Origin: Gammaproteobacteria bacterium
GTDB taxonomy: Bacteria > Pseudomonadota > Gammaproteobacteria > PIVX01
Assembly (NCBI GenBank): GCA_003353785.1
Contig: PIVX01000011.1
Location: 1-53,018 of the forward strand
Direction: 5' to 3'
Length of the DNA: 53,018 nt
The stretch's first letter is position 1. The number at the start of each line of letters is the position of its first letter. The notes beneath the pieces were generated by a model. The model did no database searches. It had not been told where the DNA came from and saw only the letters and a list, made by a program, of their open reading frames with translations. This document shows, one piece after another, positions 1 to 9,239 of this stretch. The translations under genes were made by a program, and so were the position numbers.

Positions 1-323
1 AATTGAGTTTTTGGAGATGTATATTCCAAAATAATTTCAAATTTCAAAATTACTGTGTTACCTTTTTCGATTATACTCGAGCCTGTTTTTTTTGCTTCAG
101 GACAATCGAATGATATCCATTCAGATAAATCATTTTTTGGAAGACCTTCTATATGGTACTCTAGCTGGTAACTTCCTGCTTCTAGATATTCATAAGGGCC
201 ATATAAAATAGCTCCTGGCTCTACATCTTTACTTACAATGATTTTTTCGCTCTCAAAAAAAATTTTTTCAGAACAACGCAAAACAAATTTATTTATTTTT
301 ATCTTATTATTCAGTTCTATCAT
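1..323 (-). CDS. Partial protein with beta-rich carbohydrate-associated-type domain (C-terminus off window)
   Basis: An open frame starts at ATG 323 and runs leftward off the window, giving 107 residues without a stop. It has no signal peptide. The sequence has the feel of a beta-sandwich module. The stretch GPYEYLEAGSYQLEY (about residues 49-63) resembles the 'GPY..L..G.Y.ve' motif that I associate with domains next to glycosyltransferases; this is from memory and not a search. It lies 154 bases downstream of the SDR and cytidylyltransferase genes on the same strand, so it could belong to the same surface-polysaccharide cluster. The function is not assigned because most of the protein is missing. 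Confidence 0.6.
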   Translation of the reverse strand, partial: MIELNNKIKINKFVLRCSEKIFFESEKIIVSKDVEPGAILYGPYEYLEAGSYQLEYHIEGLPKNDLSEWISFDCPEAKKTGSSIIEKGNTVILKFEIILEYTSPKTQ

Positions 324-477
324 ATTAGAGAATACTTGTCTTTATGCATTTTTAAAATATCGATATTATACCGTTATCTCAAATACTAAACTCTTGGCAA
401 ATATATAATATTATATATCTTCCCATTTGATCAAAGTTACCCTTCTAGTCATCACAATTTACCCGCTAAATTCTTCA

Positions 478-1188
478 CTAAGTTTTTCTAACAAGCAAGT
501 GGTTATCGCTAATAAAATCACCCACATTAGACATTAGCATGTACACCACTTCTGCAACATCTAGTGGTTGCATTATAGTAGTAGGATCTTCTTCTATTGG
601 GGATAGTATTTTTCTAAGATCTGTTGCACACCTAGCTGGGCAGACTGCAATAACTCTTATACCTAAAGGAAGCAGCTCTTCTTTCAATGATTCACTCATG
701 TTAACTAATGCTGCTTTAGAAGCAGAGTATGTTAACCATCCAGACCTGCCCTTTAATCCAGCAGTCGATGCTATATTTATAATGTGAGAAAATCTATTCT
801 TATTCTGTAACAATTTCTGTATTAATAAAAATGGCGCGTATAAATTGATATTAATAGTCCTTTGAAAATCATCAAAGTCAACTTCAAATATTGATTGAGG
901 AGAAGCATAACCAGCATTATTCACAAGGACATCAACATTATGTCCCGTAGATAATATTTCTTTATATAAATCTATAACATTTGAATGCACTGAAATATCT
1001 TTTCTTATTGCTATTATTTTTTGTTTTGTAGATTTTTTGTCTGTGAGTTTATTTAGTGTTTTATTAAATTTTTCACTGTCACGTGCAACTAAAATAAGAT
1101 TTTGAACTCCAGAATCTAACAATTTTTCAGCAATTGCCGCACCAATTCCTTTTGAACCACCTGTTATACAACAAGTTTTACATTTCAT
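478..1188 (-). CDS. SDR-family NAD(P)-dependent oxidoreductase
   Basis: A 236-residue classical short-chain dehydrogenase/reductase, cytoplasmic. The cofactor-binding TGGSKGIG motif is at residues 9-16, NNAG at 90-93, and the catalytic Ser141, Tyr154 and Lys158 (YSASK) are all present. The length is typical of the family. The ATG lies 7 bases after the stop of the upstream cytidylyltransferase, with AAGG ahead of it inside that gene's end, so the two are translationally close. In Bcs1-like enzymes of bacterial capsule synthesis an IspD-like cytidylyltransferase is fused to an SDR that reduces ribulose 5-phosphate before CDP-ribitol formation. I infer that this pair could do a comparable job for a CDP-activated alditol, but the substrate cannot be read from the sequence. 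Confidence 0.88.
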   Translation of the reverse strand: MKCKTCCITGGSKGIGAAIAEKLLDSGVQNLILVARDSEKFNKTLNKLTDKKSTKQKIIAIRKDISVHSNVIDLYKEILSTGHNVDVLVNNAGYASPQSIFEVDFDDFQRTININLYAPFLLIQKLLQNKNRFSHIINIASTAGLKGRSGWLTYSASKAALVNMSESLKEELLPLGIRVIAVCPARCATDLRKILSPIEEDPTTIMQPLDVAEVVYMLMSNVGDFISDNHLLVRKT

Positions 1189-1195
1189 AATAATT

Positions 1196-1867
1196 TTACC
1201 TTATACTATTTAAATACCTAGCCATATAAAAATGATCTTTGGTTGTTATTTTAAAATTTATTACTTTCCCGAACGTAAATGCTACATCAAAACCATTATC
1301 GAACATCAGTGATGCATCCTCAGTATATTCAGAATAGTTTTCTTTAGCTTTATTGTGCGCTTCTTTTAATTCCTCTAATAGAAATTTTTGTGGTAATTGA
1401 ATATCCACTAGCCTAGTTCTATCATGTATTTTACCTATATAATCTGTATGCTCTTTTTTCTCTAATACAGTAGAATAAATAGGTAATGATTGTGTTACAT
1501 TATGATATTCATGCTCTAATAATTGCTTGAAGTCATCTATTGTAATATTTGGCCTAGCTGATTCATGAATAAGAACAGTTTTTGTATCAACGTATTCTAA
1601 CATTTTATATACTGACTCTTGCCTAGTTTTTCCTGCCTCTACATAAATTACCTCCTTTTCTATAGCATATTGTTTAATCAGAGACTCTACTTCATCTTTG
1701 TACCCATCAGGGTAATTTAGAATTATTTTAGAGATCTCAAGCATTTTATCTGCCTCGTGTAAGCTATAGATCATAAGAGGAACACCATTTAAACGCATAA
1801 TAGCTTTAGGCTTCTCCATCCCTAATCTTTCTCCTATTCCACCATTTAGTAATAGTAATGTAATCAA
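1196..1867 (-). CDS. IspD/TarI-family cytidylyltransferase
   Basis: A 223-residue nucleotidyltransferase that would join CTP to a sugar- or alditol-phosphate. The N-terminal nucleotide-binding loop is visible as LLNGGIGERLG followed by KPK (about residues 6-21), and ESARP at about 102-106 matches the conserved H(D/E)(A/S)ARP region of the family. The start appears to be TTG at 1867, preceded by AAGGAT with suitable spacing; no in-frame ATG sits near the nucleotide loop. The adjacent SDR gene favours a TarI/Bcs1-like role in making a CDP-alditol for surface polysaccharide. The alternative is IspD itself (MEP isoprenoid pathway), which is less likely here because of the SDR partner and lack of ispF. 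Confidence 0.8.
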   Translation of the reverse strand: MITLLLLNGGIGERLGMEKPKAIMRLNGVPLMIYSLHEADKMLEISKIILNYPDGYKDEVESLIKQYAIEKEVIYVEAGKTRQESVYKMLEYVDTKTVLIHESARPNITIDDFKQLLEHEYHNVTQSLPIYSTVLEKKEHTDYIGKIHDRTRLVDIQLPQKFLLEELKEAHNKAKENYSEYTEDASLMFDNGFDVAFTFGKVINFKITTKDHFYMARYLNSIR

Positions 1868-2496
1868 AATTATATCCTTATTTGAAATAATATAAATAGT
1901 TTGCTATTACTAAAATGTTTCATTAACTAATCTTCAATAAGTGCTGATTTTTATTTTAACTCTTTTAATCTGTTTAACCATTGTAAAATGTTACATATTA
2001 CTTGTCTATTAGTTACTTCTGCTTTGTTTTAATTATTAGTATTTAATGTGTCATACTACATGTCATAAAATATTACAACTAGCGCCTAGCTATTATTTGT
2101 GCCAAAACCTCTTGGCTCAGCTTGGTACCATCACCTGGCTCTCGGTCGCTCATTTACCCAGGATCTGTAGTTAAGTTTTATATTTGAATATCTTTACATT
2201 AAAGCAAATAAAGGATAAATTGCATGATTTTTTGCCCATATTCTTATTGTATTGAATATTACAATATGTCTTCCCTAATTACATCATCAGGTCAAAATTA
2301 GCTCAGAAATTCCTTCGCCGATAATATTAAATCATCTAAATATTCATTCATAATTAAAAGTTATATCTATATTTTTAATTTTTGCTTTATCCAATTATAT
2401 TTTCTACACTAGATATACAATCTTGCAATAAATTACAGTGAATTAACTTTTTGTATTTATTCAAACTATTTAAAAATTTAGATTATAGAGCAAAAA
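1868..2496. other. Intergenic region between divergent operons, with a GC-richer islet at about 2079-2170
   Basis: This 629-base gap separates the divergent cytidylyltransferase and lysine operons. It is very AT-rich except for a compact islet near 2079-2170 of roughly 50% G+C. The islet contains short inverted repeats (GCCAA/TTGGC at 2101-2116 and CCTGG/CCAGG at about 2134-2162). On the minus strand it reads as a 24-codon frame, 2079-2153, beginning MSDREPGDGTKLSQ. This could be a repeat element, a small RNA or the remnant of a gene. I see no complete gene here. Confidence 0.5.
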
Positions 2497-3579
2497 ATGC
2501 ATAATATTATGATCCTTGGAGCTGGTAAGATAGGCTCTATTTTATCAGTCATGCTAAGTAATTCCGAAAACTATAATATTTTTTTGTCAGATACAAATTT
2601 CAAATTATTTAATAGTTCTGTTAATAACAATACTAAAAATATAACTTTGGTGACACAAGATGTATTAAATGCTAATGAAGTTGAAAAAAACATTGTTGAA
2701 TACAATATTTTAGCTCTTATTTCAGCATTACCATTTTATTTAACATTAAATGTAGCAAAAATTGCCAAAAATGCTGGAGTCCATTATTTCGATCTAACTG
2801 AAGATGTTGCAACTACTAATAAAATATATCAATTAGCACAAAACTCCGAAAAAGCTTTTGTTCCACAATGTGGACTAGCCCCTGGAATAGTTGGCATAAT
2901 CGCAAATCATTTAATGAAAAAATTTGATAAGATAATTGATGTTAAATTAAGAGTCGGTGCTTTACCGCAATATACTAATAATAAACTAAAATACTCGATG
3001 ACCTGGTCTACCGATGGCTTGATAAATGAGTATCTAAATCCATGCACCATCATAAAAGATGGAAAATTAACTACCTGTGATCCACTAGATGACTACGAAA
3101 CTATTATTATGGATGGCGATGAATATGAAGCATTCAATACTTCAGGAGGACTTGGAAATTTAGCTAAGCTTAATTTAGGAAAAGTGGAGAATATGAATTA
3201 TAAGTCCATTCGATATAAAAAACATCGACAAGAGATTGTTAAGTTAATTGAAAAATATGAAGCAAAAAAAAATCCTCAACAATTAAAAGAATATCTAGAG
3301 AATACTATTCCTACAACCTTTCAAGATGTTGTTATTATCTATGTCAGTGTAATTGGCTATTTAGACAATGTTTTAAAAGAGGAAATTTTCACAACGAAAG
3401 TCTACCCTTCAAAAGTTGGAAATGTTAATGCAAGAGCGATCCAGGTAGCAACTGCTGCTGGAGTTTGTGGAAGTATCCATGCAGTTTTGCAAGACTCCAA
3501 CCTCAAAGGTTTTGTCCATCAGGAAACCCTTTCATTTCCAAGTTTGATATATAGTGAATTTGGTAGATTTTTTAATTAG
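2497..3579 (+). CDS. Saccharopine dehydrogenase-family protein, likely L-lysine 6-dehydrogenase
   Basis: A 360-residue cytoplasmic oxidoreductase with an N-terminal Rossmann nucleotide loop GAGKIG (residues 8-13) and the saccharopine dehydrogenase-type catalytic domain behind it (for example the FVPQCGLAPG segment near residue 127). The family includes L-lysine 6-dehydrogenase, which oxidatively deaminates the epsilon-amino group of lysine to 2-aminoadipate semialdehyde. The length fits this subgroup better than the longer saccharopine reductases. The next gene, 15 bases downstream, is an aldehyde dehydrogenase of the type that consumes exactly this product, which is the main reason for the lysine assignment. 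The start is ATG 2497 with GAG about 7 bases upstream. Confidence 0.8.
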   Translation: MHNIMILGAGKIGSILSVMLSNSENYNIFLSDTNFKLFNSSVNNNTKNITLVTQDVLNANEVEKNIVEYNILALISALPFYLTLNVAKIAKNAGVHYFDLTEDVATTNKIYQLAQNSEKAFVPQCGLAPGIVGIIANHLMKKFDKIIDVKLRVGALPQYTNNKLKYSMTWSTDGLINEYLNPCTIIKDGKLTTCDPLDDYETIIMDGDEYEAFNTSGGLGNLAKLNLGKVENMNYKSIRYKKHRQEIVKLIEKYEAKKNPQQLKEYLENTIPTTFQDVVIIYVSVIGYLDNVLKEEIFTTKVYPSKVGNVNARAIQVATAAGVCGSIHAVLQDSNLKGFVHQETLSFPSLIYSEFGRFFN

Positions 3580-3594
3580 TATCAAGGATTAAAC

Positions 3595-5124
3595 ATGAAC
3601 GATATCTTACAAAAAATTGGCATTAAAACTACTAATCCAGGAATAATGATTGGAGATTGTAATTTTGAACTTGACAATAGTAAGACTATATCTTCTATTA
3701 ATCCTGCAAATGAAAAAGAACTAGCCAAAGTTATAGTTTGTAATATTGATCATTATAGAAATTTGATTTTAAAAGCAAAAGAGTCATTTGAAATTTGGAG
3801 AAACATTCCAGCACCGAAAAGAGGAGAAATAATTCGCCAAATAGGTAATGCTTTACGTGACAATAAACAATCTCTAGGAATGCTAGTTACACTTGAAACA
3901 GGTAAATCATTACAAGAAGGACTTGGAGAGATCCAAGAAGCTATTGATATAGCTGATCTCGCAGTGGGGCAAGCTAGAATGCTATATGGTTTAACCATGC
4001 ATTCCGAACGCAAACAACATAGAATGTATGAACAATGGCACCCATACGGGTTAGTAGGCATAATTTCTGCTTTTAATTTTCCCGTAGCAGTATGGGCATG
4101 GAATGCCTTTATAGCAGCAATTTGTGGTAATGTTTCTATTTGGAAACCATCGGAAAAAACACCCTTATCAGCAATTGGTATGTATAATATTTGCAACGAA
4201 GTCTTGCAAGCAAACCAGATCCCACCAATATTTGGATTGTTTCTACCAGAGTCACATGATATTAGTAAAGAATTCTTACAAGATCAAAATATCCCTCTTG
4301 TTTCTTTTACCGGCTCCATCAACACAGGAAAATCTGTTAGTGAGATAGTTGCTAAAAGACTGGGAAAAAGTATATTAGAGCTTGGCGGCAACAATGCTGT
4401 TATAGTAGATGAGAAAGCTCATTTAGAAAAGGCCATTCTGGCTGTTCTATTTGGTGCTATAGGAACAGCAGGACAAAGATGCACAACCACTAGAAGGGTG
4501 TTTGTTCATACAAAACACTACGATCAGTTTTTATCATCATTGATCCAAGCTTACAAAAATATCAAAATCGGTGATCCCATGGATATCAATAATCATATGG
4601 GTCCCTTAATTGATCAAAGTGCAATTGATATATTTACTAAAACTATTTCCTTAATTAAAAACGACAATGGGGTCATTGAATTTGGTGGTAATACTATAAA
4701 AAGAGATGGTTTTTATGTTGAGCCTACTATCATAACAGGACTGAAAACAACTTCAGCACTACTTCAAGAAGAACATTTTGTTCCAATAGTTTATATAATC
4801 CCATTCAAGACATTGGAGCATGCCATTTATATGCAAAATGATGTGACACAAGGATTATCTTCGGCTATTTTTACTGATAATTTGCAGTCTGCTGAAAAAT
4901 TTCTCTCAACAACAGGCTCTGATTGTGGTATAGCCAATGTAAATATTGGAACTTCAGGGGCTGAAATAGGAGGAGCATTTGGTGGAGAAAAACAAACTGG
5001 CGGAGGCCGTGAATCAGGCTCAGATTGTTGGAAAGGATATATGCGTAGACAAACAAATACTATTAATTGGAGCGATGAGCTAGAATTAGCACAAAATATA
5101 GAATTTAAAATTAATATACTCTGA
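3595..5124 (+). CDS. Alpha-aminoadipic semialdehyde dehydrogenase (ALDH7-type)
   Basis: A 509-residue NAD-dependent aldehyde dehydrogenase that would oxidise 2-aminoadipate 6-semialdehyde to 2-aminoadipate. The ELGGNN motif supplies the general base Glu262, and the nucleophile is Cys296 in GQRCTTTRR. GQRCTT and the FNFPVAVW segment near residue 160 are typical of the ALDH7 (antiquitin/AmaB) group rather than betaine or succinate-semialdehyde enzymes. The length matches the family. AAGGA lies about 8 bases before the ATG, and the gene follows the lysine dehydrogenase by 15 bases, so the two form a small catabolic operon converting lysine to aminoadipate. No transporter or regulator of the pathway is seen beside it. 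Confidence 0.88.
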   Translation: MNDILQKIGIKTTNPGIMIGDCNFELDNSKTISSINPANEKELAKVIVCNIDHYRNLILKAKESFEIWRNIPAPKRGEIIRQIGNALRDNKQSLGMLVTLETGKSLQEGLGEIQEAIDIADLAVGQARMLYGLTMHSERKQHRMYEQWHPYGLVGIISAFNFPVAVWAWNAFIAAICGNVSIWKPSEKTPLSAIGMYNICNEVLQANQIPPIFGLFLPESHDISKEFLQDQNIPLVSFTGSINTGKSVSEIVAKRLGKSILELGGNNAVIVDEKAHLEKAILAVLFGAIGTAGQRCTTTRRVFVHTKHYDQFLSSLIQAYKNIKIGDPMDINNHMGPLIDQSAIDIFTKTISLIKNDNGVIEFGGNTIKRDGFYVEPTIITGLKTTSALLQEEHFVPIVYIIPFKTLEHAIYMQNDVTQGLSSAIFTDNLQSAEKFLSTTGSDCGIANVNIGTSGAEIGGAFGGEKQTGGGRESGSDCWKGYMRRQTNTINWSDELELAQNIEFKINIL

Positions 5125-5943
5125 ATCCATCATATATTTATTCAGTCAAAAAACGCACAAAATAGAACAATTATTTACAATTGTTATAGAAATATAATCT
5201 CTTCGCAATTTTAAATACTCATTTTAATTATTTAGGTAATTAAAAGTTCAGTATATTTTACTTATGATTTTACTTTTGTTATTATTAAATCTACCCCATG
5301 GATGATGTACTGAGCAAGGAAGCTCCTAACTTTTTCTGTACATTAATATCTAACACTGTGTAATAATAATCTATTTGGGATATAAAATTACTAACTCTTT
5401 ACTGAAGACAAATTTACAATTGAGATGAAATTATCTGTCGGGTTTCATTACTTTTTCTAACTATAAAAATCCACACTATATAAGATATAATTTCCTGATC
5501 TTGTTTGCAATAATACTTAATGCTATAATCTCGCTGATTTATCTTTAATAAAAGAAGTTATATGACACATACAACGCTTTTATTCAATCCATTATATATC
5601 TTTGCTAACTATAAATGTACATGCCATTAAAAAAGTCAATTTTTTCTCATTCTTTATAATGTTTTTGTACAATATTAAGATTATCTTTAGTGGAACTCAC
5701 CCTTTTATATTAAAGATAAAAAGTTTGTTTTTTAGGGCAGAGAGATCTGTTATGGGGGTTCTAATTTAAGCAATTCTATTAGCAATGTGAAATACTATTT
5801 GACTTATACGGCTTACTGTCAATAGACATACTTGATCCCAAATAGCCAAGAATTTGCAAGTCTTGCTTAGTTTATATATCTCTAAAAAATTCACATAGTT
5901 GTGAACAGAGTTTTTTATAATTATTTTAAATACAAGTTATTGT
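5125..5943. other. Long non-coding gap (819 bases), nothing recognised
   Basis: A very AT-rich gap between the lysine operon and the ankyrin gene. Stop codons are frequent in all frames. A slightly GC-richer patch near 5290-5325 reads as short open stretches on the minus strand but I could not link it to a family. I see no tRNA, no convincing terminator and no clear promoter. Such gaps are in keeping with gene decay in a host-restricted genome. Confidence 0.5.
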
Positions 5944-7090
5944 ATGAGAAAGTTACTTGAAAAAACTATATGTCTCCTAGGAATCATATTTTTCATATCA
6001 TGCTATGCTGCCAAGTATGATATTAAAAAAATGATTGACCGTAATAACTATATTGATATTTCTGTTTTTAAAAAAACCATCCTAAAAAATTTAGAATATC
6101 ATAATGAACTTGGATTAGCATTATATGTTACATCCTATAGAGGGTTAAAAGGACACATTGTATTTTTGACCCAACTAGTTAATTTTAGCTATTTTAAAGA
6201 TTATAGAAATTTAGATTTTGATGGTAATACAGCACTACATGGAGCAACATCAGCAAATCATTTCCATATAGTTAAAATCCTCTTAGATAAAGATTGTGAT
6301 CAGTTCGTTGACAATTTTGCTGGAAACTGTCCAGCATATATTGCAAAAGAAAAAAATTATCCTGCCATTGAAAAACTATTTAAAATAAATATTTCAATGA
6401 TCACTAAAAGAACACTAGAAAATAAAAAGCCATCTTGTAATATTTATATCAAACCAAATCAAAATAATATCTCTAACGAAAATATACAAGAAATTTTTAA
6501 TAAGCATCTAAAGAAAATTAAAAAGCTGAAAGATCAAATAATCTATTTTCAAAACAATAGAGAAGAGTTTCAAAAAGAACTCACCAAACATAGCAATAAT
6601 CCTGTTGAACTTGGAGTCATGTTACGTAAATCTGCTTGCTATAATAAAATATGTAAGGCTCCTAACAGATTTAGCTAATTTTAACATTTTTAGAGATTAT
6701 CAAAGCCCAACAAGTGGAAAAACAGCGCTACATTGGTCATCTGCAAAGAAATATAAAAAAATTACCAAGCTACTGATAGCCAAAGGATGCAACCAATTTA
6801 TCCCTGATAGTACAGGAACATATGTTGCAATAACTGAGGAACAAAATAAAAAATCAATGAACTATCCTCCACAATTTATTAATTCGGTAAAAAACGATTT
6901 TGATAATTTTAAAAAATCTATCCTTTTGGGCCCTAGTACTAAAGAGCTTAGAAGAATGTTAAGAATGGCTGTTGGAATGGGACTTAACCAGCATATTAAT
7001 GTTTTGCGAGAGTTACCTAATTTCAAAGATTTTATGAATTTTGAAGAAGATACTCTGTTAAATAATACAATGCTCATACTAGCAAAATAA
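5944..7090 (+). pseudogene. Exported ankyrin-repeat protein, disrupted by a frameshift near 6650
   Basis: The first part, 5944-6678, encodes 244 residues with an N-terminal hydrophobic segment ending IIFFISCYAA, either a signal peptide or a weak lipobox. Residues about 54-135 contain ankyrin-like units (NTALHGATSANHFHIVKILL). Coding continues in another frame, visible to 7090, with KTALHWSSAKKYKKITKLLI and a third partial copy ending at NFKDFMNF. Joining the frames near 6645-6655 restores the repeat: ELGVMLRKSACYNK plus YVRLLTDLANFNIFRDY parallels ELGLALY...FLTQLVNFSYFKDY of the first copy. The break lies in an A-rich tract. It could be a genuine pseudogene, phase-variable slippage or a sequencing error. 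Proteins of this kind often act on host cells, but that is inference. Confidence 0.75.
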
Positions 7091-7245
7091 TAATTTAACT
7101 AATTCAAATAAGACAATGCTCTCATTGTCATAGTGTTTTTATTGATCATTTTAAGAATAAATATTATTGATAACCGATTATATTGACAAAATATAATTTA
7201 TTTACTAGTTATTATACAACAGCCTTTATTTTATAGTGCTTCATC

Positions 7246-8016
7246 ATGCATAATGTATTGACAATAATGACTATGTTTTTGCTAAGTATTAGTTTGAATA
7301 TATCTGCAAAAAATATTGCTATTAGCAATCAAAAATCCAGAACCGCTATGATTGCATGCACTGATAAAATAGAAAATTTATATTTTAATTATGACAGTAA
7401 ATCAGCATTTTATAGAGAAATACTTAATAGATTCTCCACCTACCCAACAAGCTCTAATAGCCAAGCAATATTAAATATATCTAACACCGCTGTAATATTT
7501 AGTGCACTATTAGAAGCTGAAATAACTGAGGAACCAAAATGTACATCTTGTCTGTGTGCATTCTACTGTTTTTTTACTTGTTGCAAAGGATGCTGTAGTA
7601 CAACTATCAACCATGAAACATCTTTTCAGCTAAAATACTGTGTTATTAATTTGAAAAAAAATATAACTATGGATGATAATAAAGAACAGTTAATAATACC
7701 CGCTGCAATATTAGCAGATAATAGCTGTTCCTGCTTAACACAACAAACAGAAAGTACAGTCGAGTGCATAGAAAAAGAAATCACTATAGATAAAAGCAAT
7801 CTTAGTCTTTCTGAAGAACAATTATCAAAATATATTAATACTTCTCAGAGTTTAGAAATATCTACAATCACAAAATCAACTACTAATAAGCCAATAATTA
7901 AAAGCAACTTAATCGGAATGTCTAACAACACAACATCTGATCATCACCTTATTTTATCGGGACATAATAATTCATCATCAGGACATGCCTGGAAAAAAAG
8001 AATTAGTGTTATCTGA
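7246..8016 (+). CDS. Exported Cys-rich protein of an unrecognised paralogous family (copy 1)
   Basis: A 256-residue protein that I do not recognise. It begins with a likely signal peptide (about residues 1-22, ending NISA). A hydrophobic cysteine cluster, CTSCLCAFYCFFTCC followed by KGCC, lies near residues 103-122. The C-terminal part is Ser/Thr/Asn-rich and ends in WKKRISVI. A second protein at 27275-28132 (minus strand) shares the layout: signal peptide, an aligned region with F-Y-x(3)-L ahead of the cysteines, the central Cys cluster, a low-complexity tail and a terminal WKKRIS. The cysteine cluster could bind metal, be acylated or insert in a membrane. The gene follows the broken ankyrin gene by about 155 bases on the same strand. 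No enzyme motif is visible. Confidence 0.75.
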   Translation: MHNVLTIMTMFLLSISLNISAKNIAISNQKSRTAMIACTDKIENLYFNYDSKSAFYREILNRFSTYPTSSNSQAILNISNTAVIFSALLEAEITEEPKCTSCLCAFYCFFTCCKGCCSTTINHETSFQLKYCVINLKKNITMDDNKEQLIIPAAILADNSCSCLTQQTESTVECIEKEITIDKSNLSLSEEQLSKYINTSQSLEISTITKSTTNKPIIKSNLIGMSNNTTSDHHLILSGHNNSSSGHAWKKRISVI

Positions 8017-8168
8017 TAAATAAGATTTTATTATGATCCATTTATTACCTAAGTTAATAAATAGAATATTTGATAACCTATTTTTTATGTACACATAAGC
8101 ACAATTAACTCAGTAATACTAAGGTTAACAAAAAAATCAGCTAAACTAAAAGATATTCTAAAGTTATT

Positions 8169-9239
8169 TTATGACTTTAGCTCAGAAATAGTCTCTACTG
8201 TTTTTGGGATCATCAAAGCTTCTCCAATTCTCAATTCACGAATATTTTTACCTATTTTATATTTTTGCATTGCTTTTTTTAATTCAATTGATGCTTCTCC
8301 TCTCCCTTCATCGGTTAACTTAAACACATCATAATGAGAAGGTACTGATAAAGCAGAGCCAAGTTCAAGATGAGCTTGCACAAACTCTTCAGGATCCATA
8401 TGATAATATTTCATAAACCAACGCGGCTCATATGCTCCCATTGGAAGCAAAGCTAGCCTAAATCCACCAAACTTCTCTTTATCTCTTTTGAAATATCTTC
8501 CTCCTCCATAACCTGAATCCCCTATAAAATAGATATTCCCTCCTTTAGTAACAATTGTCAGAGCCGCCCATAACGCTTTATTCCTATCAAAAAGTCCTCT
8601 TCTAGACCAATGCTGCATAGGACTTAAATATAATTTAACCTCATTACTAACGATTATAGAATCTCCCCAATCATAAGCTTCAACTACTATCTCTTTATTA
8701 TAAGCCTGTATTATCGCATCATTCCCAAGAGGAGTTATTATTCTAGGTTTAAATTTTTTCCAAAGATCCTGAATGGTGGCAAGATCTAAATGATCATAAT
8801 GATTATGACTAATCCAAACTATATCAATAGGAGGTAGATCTTTAAATTTAATTCCAGGATCGATAACTCGCTTAGGACCTATAAAAGTTACTGGACTTGC
8901 ACGCTCAGACCAAATAGGATCCGTTAAAATATTTAATCCTTGAGTTTGAATCAAAAAAGTTACATGTCCAACATTGGTAATTCGTAACTCGTCACCATCG
9001 ATATGTGAAGGAGGAACATCGTAGGAGTTTACTTCTACATGTTCAGGCCATGGTTTTGATCTTCTAGTCAATATCCAGTAAAAAAAAGCACTTGAGCTTC
9101 TATCCATACGCAATTCTGGATCATAAAATCTCTTACCATTAAAATGATCAGAAATTTCTCCATGATAATAATTAATATTTGAGCTAATTATCAAAACTAG
9201 AATTAAGAAGAATATAACTATAGATACTATCTTTAACAT
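8169..9239 (-). CDS. Membrane-anchored MBL-fold metallohydrolase (NAPE-PLD/RomA-like)
   Basis: A 356-residue metallo-beta-lactamase-fold protein. Residues 1-22 form a single hydrophobic N-terminal segment, so it is probably anchored to the inner membrane or exported. The metal-binding motif SHNHYDHLDL is clear near residue 140, followed by GDSGYGGG near 241 and a late His in PSHYD near 302, the expected order of ligands. The overall pattern (ITNVGHVTFLIQ before the motif and WSRRG after it) matches the family that includes mammalian NAPE-phospholipase D and bacterial RomA-like proteins, so a phospholipid-type phosphodiester is a plausible substrate, but this is inference. AGGA precedes the ATG. 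It converges with the Cys-rich gene. Confidence 0.85.
   Translation of the reverse strand: MLKIVSIVIFFLILVLIISSNINYYHGEISDHFNGKRFYDPELRMDRSSSAFFYWILTRRSKPWPEHVEVNSYDVPPSHIDGDELRITNVGHVTFLIQTQGLNILTDPIWSERASPVTFIGPKRVIDPGIKFKDLPPIDIVWISHNHYDHLDLATIQDLWKKFKPRIITPLGNDAIIQAYNKEIVVEAYDWGDSIIVSNEVKLYLSPMQHWSRRGLFDRNKALWAALTIVTKGGNIYFIGDSGYGGGRYFKRDKEKFGGFRLALLPMGAYEPRWFMKYYHMDPEEFVQAHLELGSALSVPSHYDVFKLTDEGRGEASIELKKAMQKYKIGKNIRELRIGEALMIPKTVETISELKS

Noticed and set aside
2101..2170. A tRNA gene in the GC-rich islet
   Set aside because: No T-loop GTTCRA-type sequence, no cloverleaf and no acceptor stem could be formed on either strand.
3753..4196. A minus-strand open frame of 147 codons
   Set aside because: It is antisense to the aldehyde dehydrogenase gene and carries no domain.
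6605..7090. A separate ankyrin gene of 161 residues
   Set aside because: Its first residues are out-of-frame reading of the upstream gene; the repeat alignment shows that it is the continuation of the same gene after a frameshift.
7183..7211. A promoter before the first Cys-rich gene
   Set aside because: TTGACA is perfect, but no acceptable -10 box lies at 16-18 bases; TATTAT is about 21 bases away.
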